A stretch of 15,686 nt of DNA from DAOPKN01 sp035391225 (GTDB taxonomy: Bacteria > Thermotogota > Thermotogae > MWEM01), in assembly GCA_035391225.1 (NCBI GenBank), contig DAOPKN010000046.1, forward strand, positions 1 to 15,686, given 5' to 3'. The notes beneath the pieces are model-generated. The model was not told the origin of the DNA. It did no database searches and saw nothing but the letters and a program-made list of their open reading frames with translations. A program made the translations under genes and the position numbers. Below, piece by piece: positions 7,296 to 12,451 of this stretch; within the stretch, counting starts at the first letter, position 1; each line of letters opens with the position of its first letter.

Positions 7296-7988
7296 ATGAC
7301 AAGAAAGGGGATATCTTCCAAACCTTGGTTCCAACCCTTGTGGAAAAGCCGGACGCGCCTGGCTTTTCAATCGTGGAGCCTGTTGTTGCTGGTACTGCTC
7401 GTCTTTTGGGTTCTTCTCACCGCAATCGGCCTTCCGAAAGGCACTCTCAGCGAGCAACTCCATTCCCTACACCAAGATCCGGTGTTGTACCGGGTTTCGT
7501 TTGCCAACGCCTTTTTGATTTTCCTCCCCGTTACCGCTATCCTTTGGTTGCTGACGGGGTTGGAAGGGGAACCCGGTCCTTTACAAAAACTGGGACTGCA
7601 ATTCCTCATGCCCTACGCCACGCTGGTGAGCCTCGCGTACGCCTCGCAGTTCAGCCTGCTCTTCCACTTTTCTCCCGATGACCCTCTTGCCCAAGCCTGG
7701 TATTTCTACAACCCCGCGTCCATGGCCTACTTTTTCGACTTGCTGGGTTACCTGTTTTGCGGCATCGCTTGCGTGCTCGTGGGCTTCCCCCTGCTGGAAA
7801 AACAGGGGAAATGGAAATGGATCGGGATCTTTCTGCTGGCATCCGGCCTTTTGAACGGCATCGGTTTCCTTGGATTCGCGGTGGGCAGCAAGTTGTTGGA
7901 ACAAGGGGTCACGGTTGGAGGCGTTTTGTGGCTTCCCATCGCACTGCTGGGCTTTTTATCGGCACGGAACCAAGGTTCGTCGGCTTAA
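7296..7988 (+). CDS. Six-helix integral membrane protein of unknown function
   Basis: 230 residues, start ATG 7296 with AAGGAG at 7281-7286. I do not recognise the family. Six hydrophobic segments are visible at about 26-45, 68-88, 97-120, 141-165, 172-195 and 203-223, separated by short loops. The N-terminus is basic (TRKGISSKPW...KSRTR), suggesting it stays in the cytoplasm. There is no signal peptide, catalytic motif or nucleotide-binding motif. A PDDPLAQAWYFYNP stretch between helices 3 and 4 is polar and could face outside. The gene sits 18 nt past a strong terminator, so it needs read-through or a promoter inside the preceding gene. Its TAA overlaps the galM stop by four bases (TTAA), on opposite strands. 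Nothing links it functionally to the peptidase or to galactose use. Confidence 0.78.
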   Translation: MTRKGISSKPWFQPLWKSRTRLAFQSWSLLLLVLLVFWVLLTAIGLPKGTLSEQLHSLHQDPVLYRVSFANAFLIFLPVTAILWLLTGLEGEPGPLQKLGLQFLMPYATLVSLAYASQFSLLFHFSPDDPLAQAWYFYNPASMAYFFDLLGYLFCGIACVLVGFPLLEKQGKWKWIGIFLLASGLLNGIGFLGFAVGSKLLEQGVTVGGVLWLPIALLGFLSARNQGSSA

Positions 7989-9019
7989 TCCATCGTTTCC
8001 CCGGGCAAGGTGGAAAAGCGGAATACCGTTTGGGAGGAAAATGCATCTCCCGGGTGGAGTATGGTGTTGGGAAACAGCGGTTGATTCGGGGAATCGGGGA
8101 AATGCTGCGTCTCCAGGCAAAAACCCTGACGCGCGGAAAAGTATTCTCCACCGCTTCCGGAGATATTCAAGTAGTTCCCGGAATAGAATTGCACCCCGGG
8201 CTCGTTTGTCCACATTTCCAGAAGGCGCCCGCTTTTGGGATCGAATACCCGCGCACTGGGTCTCTCCACCTGGAAAGAATGTTCCAGCGCCCAGGTGTGA
8301 TCGTATCCCTTGGCGCGCAGCAATTGCTCGTGGGGTTCGTGGATGCGTTCCCCGATTTTGCGGGGCGAACGGAAATCGAAGGGAGTGCCTTCCACCGCCT
8401 TTAAGTCGCCCGTGGGAATTTGGGTCGCATCGGTGGGAAGGAAAAAGGGAGAATCCAACTTCAACACGTGATCTTCGATCGAGCCCAACGGCCCTTCCGT
8501 TCCCCCCAGGTTGAAGTACGAATGGTTGGTGAGGTTCACCACGGTAGTGCGATCGGTGGTGGCCTTGTAGCGCAGGATCCAAATATCCTCCCCCAAGATT
8601 TCGTATTCCACGGTGACCGAAAGCTTTCCCGGGAAACCTTCCTCGCCATCCGGGCTTTCGTACTCCATGCGCAACACCTGGAAGTCCTGCCCGGAAAACC
8701 CGTCTACGTTCCATTTTTTCCGGATGAAGCTCCCTGGCCCTCCATGGAGACAGTTTGGACCGTTGTTTTGGGGAAGCGAATACGTCTCCCCGTTCAGCGC
8801 AAAAGAAGCGTTGGCGATGCGGTTGGCGAAACGCCCCACGACACCCCCGAAGTACTGCCGGTTTTCCCGGTAATCTTCCAGGTTGGAAAACCCCAACACG
8901 ATGTTCTCTTTCTTGCCATTGCGATCCGGAACCTGCAACGAGCGAACAACGCAACCGATGTCCAGCACTTCCATGCTCAGGTTCCCCGATGGGCTTTGCA
9001 GCTGGTATGATTGGATCAT
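7985..9019 (-). CDS. galM: Aldose 1-epimerase (galactose mutarotase)
   Basis: 344 residues, the usual GalM length. It interconverts alpha and beta anomers of galactose (and glucose) in the cytosol, supplying alpha-galactose to galactokinase in the Leloir pathway. Family motifs are all present: GRFANRI (62-68), LHGG (91-94), LTNHSYFNL with the catalytic acid His166, YDH (239-241), PGVQFYSGN (274-282) and LETQHFPDSPN (302-312) with the catalytic base Glu303. Start ATG at 9019 (minus) is preceded by a GGGGGGAG at 9031-9024, four bases away. It is divergent from the galactoside ABC/alpha-galactosidase operon and convergent with the membrane-protein gene, sharing the palindromic stop TTAA. I see no operator of the type found at 9339-9374 in front of it and only weak -10 candidates (such as TAAGAT), so its co-regulation is unproven. 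Confidence 0.95.
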   Translation of the reverse strand: MIQSYQLQSPSGNLSMEVLDIGCVVRSLQVPDRNGKKENIVLGFSNLEDYRENRQYFGGVVGRFANRIANASFALNGETYSLPQNNGPNCLHGGPGSFIRKKWNVDGFSGQDFQVLRMEYESPDGEEGFPGKLSVTVEYEILGEDIWILRYKATTDRTTVVNLTNHSYFNLGGTEGPLGSIEDHVLKLDSPFFLPTDATQIPTGDLKAVEGTPFDFRSPRKIGERIHEPHEQLLRAKGYDHTWALEHSFQVERPSARVFDPKSGRLLEMWTNEPGVQFYSGNYLNISGSGGEYFSARQGFCLETQHFPDSPNQPLFPNTILHPGDAFSSQTVFRFSTLPGETMD

Positions 9020-9087
9020 CTGACTCCCCCCGTTTTTCGTGGAATACCTTCATCTTACCATAATCCGACGGGAAAAGGTTCCCGGAA

Positions 9088-9146
9088 GCTCTTCTGGGAC
9101 AGCCGCAGCCCACTGCGGCTGTTGAGGGTTCGAAGGTCAGAAGAGC
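9088..9146. repeat. 9-bp inverted repeat enclosing palindrome copy 3
   Basis: GCTCTTCTG (9088-9096) and CAGAAGAGC (9138-9146) are perfect reverse complements. They enclose the copy-3 hairpin (9101-9120), and the right arm runs into copy 4. The segment can therefore fold as an outer stem with a nested hairpin followed by another hairpin. Confidence 0.7.
9094..9120 (-). repeat. REP-like palindrome, copy 3 (inverted, divergent)
   Basis: Reading the plus strand, CTGGGAC then the perfect hairpin AGCCGCAG-CCCA-CTGCGGCT (9101-9120). On the minus strand the loop reads TGGG and the tail GTCCCAG, so this is the repeat family in reverse orientation, with a changed but still complementary stem. Compensating changes on both stem arms suggest the fold, rather than the exact sequence, is what is kept. 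Confidence 0.65.
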
Positions 9147-9169
9147 CGCACTGGGGTGCGGCGCTCCCA
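9142..9169 (+). repeat. REP-like palindrome, copy 4
   Basis: Hairpin GCCGCAC-TGGG-GTGCGGC (9145-9162), the same 7-bp stem and loop as copy 2, followed by GCTCCCAA. It lacks a clear GTAG head. It lies 22 bases from copy 3 in opposite orientation, giving a head-to-head pair. Confidence 0.7.
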
Positions 9170-9308
9170 AGGGGCATCGGGGTAATGCAACCGTGCGAAG
9201 CTGCGTTTTTCTCCTCTGGGTCCTGTCAAAAAACTTCCATTCCAAGAGCTTTCCTTTTCTCTTTTCCTCTCTTTACCATCATTTGATCCTCATTCCAAAA
9301 AATGGGAT

Positions 9309-9337
9309 TTGGTGAATGGCCGTCCTTGGAATATCAT
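9309..9337 (+). promoter_or_regulatory. Probable promoter of the galactoside transport/hydrolysis operon
   Basis: TTGGTG (9309-9314) and TATCAT (9332-9337) with an ideal 17-bp spacer; the -10 matches TATAAT at five of six bases. Expected initiation near 9344 falls in the first operator core, so a bound repressor would block transcription. Confidence 0.6.
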
Positions 9338-9338
9338 A

Positions 9339-9377
9339 GTGAACGTTAAAGTAAACGATAACTGGAACGTTTACTTT
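9339..9377 (+). promoter_or_regulatory. Three tandem 12-bp LacI-family operator cores
   Basis: Successive 12-mers read GTGAACGTTAAA (9339-9350), GTAAACGATAAC (9351-9362) and TGGAACGTTTAC (9363-9374). Each is roughly palindromic around a central CG (9344/45, 9356/57, 9368/69), the hallmark of LacI-family sites where hinge helices enter the minor groove. Over the last two, AAAGTAAACG (9348-9357) and CGTTTACTTT (9368-9377) form a perfect inverted repeat. The likely ligand is the LacI-family protein encoded at the end of this operon; assignment is by position and motif. Confidence 0.7.
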
Positions 9378-9412
9378 CCTGGAGAAGGAAAAAACTTGAA
9401 GGAGGTTGTTCT

Positions 9413-10657
9413 ATGAAAGCGAAGTTGCTGGGAATCTTGATCCTTTCGTTGCTGGGGGGGTTGGTGTTTTCTGCGCCCCTGTCGTTGTGGCACACGAGTT
9501 TCGTGAGTGAATGGTCTGGGAAAGACGCGGTGATCCAGATGTTCGAGCAAAACAACGACCAGGACGTGGCGGGCGATTACGGTCCCGCGCTGTACCGCGA
9601 CGTGACGCAGAAGTTGATCATCCAGGCGCGCACGGGAACCCCCGACGTGGTGGAATCGGTGCTCGAGCAGATGTTTACCTTTGCCAAGGCTGGCCTTTTG
9701 TACCCGCTGGACGAGTTCTGGGATGCCTACCCGGACAAGAACGAGTACGCGCAGAATGCCGTGGACGCGTTGCGTTTCCAGGGGCACCTGTACGGCATCC
9801 CCTACAACACCAACGTGCGCCTGTTGCTCTACCGCAAGTCGGTATTCGCGGAAAATGGGCTCAAGGTTCCCGAAACCTGGGACGAGTTGATCAATACGGC
9901 GGCGTACATCACCAAGAACGTGCCGGACATGCAAGGCTTCATGTTCACTACCAAGACGCGGGAAGTGCGGGCGTTCCAGGAATTCATGTCTTTCTACTTC
10001 CAGCTGAACAAGCACATGTTCAACGTGACTCCGGATGGCGTGGAAGTTGTGGCGACCGAGGAGCAGCTGACCCGCGTGCTGGACGTGTACCAGCGCATGT
10101 TCTTCGAGGGTGGAATCGACCTCAACGAACGCGGAGCGGACTGGAAAGCCTTGGATTACGGTTACACCGCGGGCAAGTATGCCATGGTCACCGTGGGGCC
10201 CTGGATCTGGTCTCACCGATTCGAGGAAGACGCCCGTGGCGAGGTTTTGGACGACACCGGTATCGTTGCGATCCCAGTGGCCGATGACGGAACCCCTGGC
10301 ACGTACATGGAAGTCAAGCCCATCAGTATCAACGCGTACACCGAAGACCCGCAGGGGGCATGGGAACTTGCCAAGCAGGTTACTTCCAAGGATTTTCAAC
10401 TGCTCATCGATTCCATGTCCGGTGTGCTCTCTCCCCGCAACGACGTGATGCAGATGCCTGAGATGAAAGACAACTGGTGGCTCTCTGGTTTCGGCAAGTA
10501 CATGGATACTGGGGTTGCCCTTGACCCGGTGAGCTGGGAACAACCCCAGAACTTCATCATCGAGGCGATCCAGAAAGTGATCTACAAGCAGATGACGCCG
10601 CAGCAGGCGGGGGCATGGTTGCTGCAAAACTTGCAACGCATCGCTTCTTCACTGTAA
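9413..10657 (+). CDS. ABC transporter extracellular sugar-binding protein (family 1)
   Basis: 414 residues, a typical length for family 1 sugar-binding proteins (SBP_bac_1, MalE/UgpB-like). It captures a sugar, probably an alpha-galactoside such as melibiose or raffinose, outside the inner membrane and delivers it to the permeases encoded next. The signal peptide (MKAKLLGILILSLLGGLVFS) has no lipobox Cys; cleavage probably follows Ser20. Visible family features include SLWHTSF at the mature N-terminus, TPDVVES, AGLLYPLDEFW, YGIPYNTNVRLLLYRKSVF, VPETWDELI, GKYAMVTVGPWIW and the C-terminal EAIQKVIYKQMTPQQA helix. Aromatic residues (W225-type positions, the GPWIW stretch and DNWWLSG) probably line the sugar pocket. 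GAAGGAGG (9398-9405) gives a strong start at ATG 9413. A hairpin terminator after the gene would favour it over the permeases. Substrate is inferred from the GH36 gene. Confidence 0.9.
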   Translation: MKAKLLGILILSLLGGLVFSAPLSLWHTSFVSEWSGKDAVIQMFEQNNDQDVAGDYGPALYRDVTQKLIIQARTGTPDVVESVLEQMFTFAKAGLLYPLDEFWDAYPDKNEYAQNAVDALRFQGHLYGIPYNTNVRLLLYRKSVFAENGLKVPETWDELINTAAYITKNVPDMQGFMFTTKTREVRAFQEFMSFYFQLNKHMFNVTPDGVEVVATEEQLTRVLDVYQRMFFEGGIDLNERGADWKALDYGYTAGKYAMVTVGPWIWSHRFEEDARGEVLDDTGIVAIPVADDGTPGTYMEVKPISINAYTEDPQGAWELAKQVTSKDFQLLIDSMSGVLSPRNDVMQMPEMKDNWWLSGFGKYMDTGVALDPVSWEQPQNFIIEAIQKVIYKQMTPQQAGAWLLQNLQRIASSL

Positions 10658-10669
10658 TTTCCTTGTACA

Positions 10670-10701
10670 CGCCCCCGGTTTCCCGGGGGCGATTCGTTTT
10701 T
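10670..10701 (+). terminator. Intra-operon hairpin/partial terminator after the binding-protein gene
   Basis: Perfect 9-bp stem CGCCCCCGG (10670-10678) / CCGGGGGCG (10683-10691), loop TTTC, then ATTCG and five Ts (10697-10701). The T-run is offset by five bases, so termination is likely partial. It stands between binding protein and first permease, where such hairpins commonly raise the binding-protein to permease ratio by attenuation or 3'-end protection. Confidence 0.75.
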
Positions 10702-10718
10702 GAGGAGGGATTCCTTCG

Positions 10719-11597
10719 ATGACCAACGAGAAAAAAAGGGCACTAACCGGGTACCTGGTCCTGGCGCCGGTGCTGGTGGTTTTCGTCCTGTTGATGTTCT
10801 ACCCCGCGCTGAAGGCTTTTTTCGATAGTTTTACCAACTACAGCATCTTCGTGCAACAACCCATGTTCGTGGGGCTGCAGAATTTCAGCCTGCAACTGTC
10901 AAATCCAGAGTTCTGGGCGATCTTCGGTAGGACGTTGCTGCTGGTGGGCCTGGCGGTGAGCTTGCAATACGTGCTGGGGCTCTCGTTGGCGCTGCTGCTC
11001 AAGGAAGATTTGAAGGGAATGAAATGGGTGAAGTTGATCATCATGATCCCGTGGGTCATCCCCGTGGCTTCCACCGTGGTGATGTTCGACTGGATGATGA
11101 TTCCCAAGTACGGCCTGGTGAACATGTTCCTCGAGAAGGTCGGGCTCGGGGGCTGGACCCGGTACTGGTTCGGCGATCCACAATTTGCCTTCCCGTTGAT
11201 CGTGATGATGCACGTGTGGCGCAACATGCCCTTTTACACCATCACGCTGTTCGCCGCACTCAAGTCCATCCCGAAGGGTTTCTACGAGGCAGCGCAAATC
11301 GATGGTGCCAACACCTGGAAGCGTTTTTGGCACATCACGCTGCCCCAGTTGAAGGTGCCTTCCATGATCGTGATCGTGTTGCACGTGTTGTGGACGTTCA
11401 ACAACTTCGATTTCATCTACCTTTCCACGGGAGGGGGGCCGGTGGGCACCACCGAGGTTTTGGCCACGCAGGTGTACCAGACGGCCTGGACCTACTTCGA
11501 GTATGGCAAGGCTTCGGCCATCGGTATCCTGATGATGGGGCTGATGCTGGCCTTTTCCCTGGTGTATATCAAGTTGGTGAGGAGTGAGAGCGCATGA
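10719..11597 (+). CDS. ABC sugar transporter permease 1 (MalF/UgpA type)
   Basis: 292 residues with about six transmembrane helices (roughly 11-30, 69-94, 104-124, 155-182, 213-233, 264-285). The cytoplasmic EAA loop is present (EAAQIDGANTWKRFWHITLPQL, Glu190 to Gly196 and beyond), the surface that couples to the ATPase subunit. The YPALKAFFDSF and FNNFDFIYLSTGGGP segments are typical of the MalF/UgpA/RafF branch of binding-protein-dependent sugar permeases. The start ATG 10719 follows GGAGGG at 10704-10709. Its TGA overlaps the next gene's ATG (ATGA at 11594-11597), so the two permeases are translationally coupled and probably form a heterodimeric inner-membrane channel. No unusual residue is seen. 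Confidence 0.93.
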   Translation: MTNEKKRALTGYLVLAPVLVVFVLLMFYPALKAFFDSFTNYSIFVQQPMFVGLQNFSLQLSNPEFWAIFGRTLLLVGLAVSLQYVLGLSLALLLKEDLKGMKWVKLIIMIPWVIPVASTVVMFDWMMIPKYGLVNMFLEKVGLGGWTRYWFGDPQFAFPLIVMMHVWRNMPFYTITLFAALKSIPKGFYEAAQIDGANTWKRFWHITLPQLKVPSMIVIVLHVLWTFNNFDFIYLSTGGGPVGTTEVLATQVYQTAWTYFEYGKASAIGILMMGLMLAFSLVYIKLVRSESA

Positions 11598-12430
11598 ATC
11601 GTCAAAAAAACCTCGTGGTGAAATACGTGCTGTTGGTGCTTTTCTCCTTGTTTATCCTCGTTCCGTTCGTGTGGATCTTGTACTCCTCGTTCCGAAGCGA
11701 ATCGGACTTGTTTTCCGGTAAGTTTTTCCAAAACACTGGGGGATTGAACCTGGATAATTACGCCAGCGTGCTTACCAAGGGGCAAACCGGGGAATTTGGA
11801 ACCTACTTCTTGAATTCGCTGGTGATCGCTTCGATTTCCACCGTGGTCGTTGTGCTGATCGCGCTGTTTGGTGCCTACGCGTTGTCGCGTTTCCGCATGC
11901 GGGGCAAGGATTCGATCATCGTGTCGCTGCTGCTGTCCAACATGTTCCCGCAGGTGTTGCTGGTGATCCCGTTGTTTGGCATCCTGTTTCGCATGAACCT
12001 GATCGACTCGTATGCTGGTATAATAATCACGCATATCATCCTGGGGCTTCCTTTTGGCATCTGGTTGATCAAGGGATACTTCGACGGTATTCCCAAGGAA
12101 ATCGATGAAGCCGCGATGATCGATGGGCTCAAACCGTTCGGTGCGCTCTTCCGCATCATCATCCCCATCACGGCGCCGGGAATGGTGGTGGCGGCGTTCT
12201 ATGCCTTCATGGTTTCCTGGGGGGATTTCCTGTTTGCCTCGCTCATCTCCCAGTCACTGGGCACGCAGACGTTGCCCATCGGGCTCAACAAGTTCTTTGG
12301 TTCCACGCAGATTCACTGGGGGCCCATCAACGCGGCGACGGTGATCACCATCATCCCCACCATCGTGTTGTACGCGTTCTTGCAGAAATGGGTCGTGGAA
12401 GGGTTGACCGCGGGTTCGGTCAAGGGATAA
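11594..12430 (+). CDS. ABC sugar transporter permease 2 (MalG/UgpE type)
   Basis: 278 residues, six predicted helices, with the first at about 11-30 (YVLLVLFSLFILVPFVWILY). The EAA loop is intact (IDEAAMIDGLKPFGALFRIIIP; Glu172, Gly178). The SSFRSESDLF segment after helix 1 and the C-terminal VVEGLTAGSVKG tail are characteristic of MalG/UgpE-like partners. GAGGAG lies about ten bases upstream, inside the end of permease 1, and the start overlaps that gene's stop by four bases. Together with permease 1 it forms the membrane pore for the imported galactoside. The gene for the required ATPase is not in the window. The alpha-galactosidase gene starts 21 nt downstream. Confidence 0.93.
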   Translation: MNRQKNLVVKYVLLVLFSLFILVPFVWILYSSFRSESDLFSGKFFQNTGGLNLDNYASVLTKGQTGEFGTYFLNSLVIASISTVVVVLIALFGAYALSRFRMRGKDSIIVSLLLSNMFPQVLLVIPLFGILFRMNLIDSYAGIIITHIILGLPFGIWLIKGYFDGIPKEIDEAAMIDGLKPFGALFRIIIPITAPGMVVAAFYAFMVSWGDFLFASLISQSLGTQTLPIGLNKFFGSTQIHWGPINAATVITIIPTIVLYAFLQKWVVEGLTAGSVKG

Positions 12431-12451
12431 CAACGGCGAAAGGAGTTTTGG

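Larger units (their letters stand above)
9020..9412. other. Divergent intergenic region between galM and the galactoside operon
   Basis: This 393-bp gap holds the galM ribosome binding site (9024-9031, minus), the paired palindromes with their outer inverted repeat (9088-9169), a pyrimidine-rich stretch on the plus strand (about 9246-9275), the operon promoter (9309-9337), three tandem operator cores (9339-9374) and the binding-protein Shine-Dalgarno (9398-9405). I see no convincing gene in it. Confidence 0.75.

Noticed and set aside
6258..7463. 401-codon minus-strand frame, and a similar 385-codon one at 3354-4511
   Set aside because: Both are shadows of the 2544-7229 gene, rich in His/Arg/Val/Gly with no recognisable motif; the first also crosses the terminator.
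7956..9245. 429-codon minus-strand frame overlapping galM
   Set aside because: It is in a different frame from galM, which has every catalytic motif; this frame is Arg/Gly/Pro-rich and runs through the repeat region.
9226..9282. 18-codon basic micro-ORF on the minus strand in the galM/operon gap
   Set aside because: It has a plausible GAGG upstream but lies in the purine-rich complement of a pyrimidine tract, which would give a Lys/Arg-rich peptide by composition alone.
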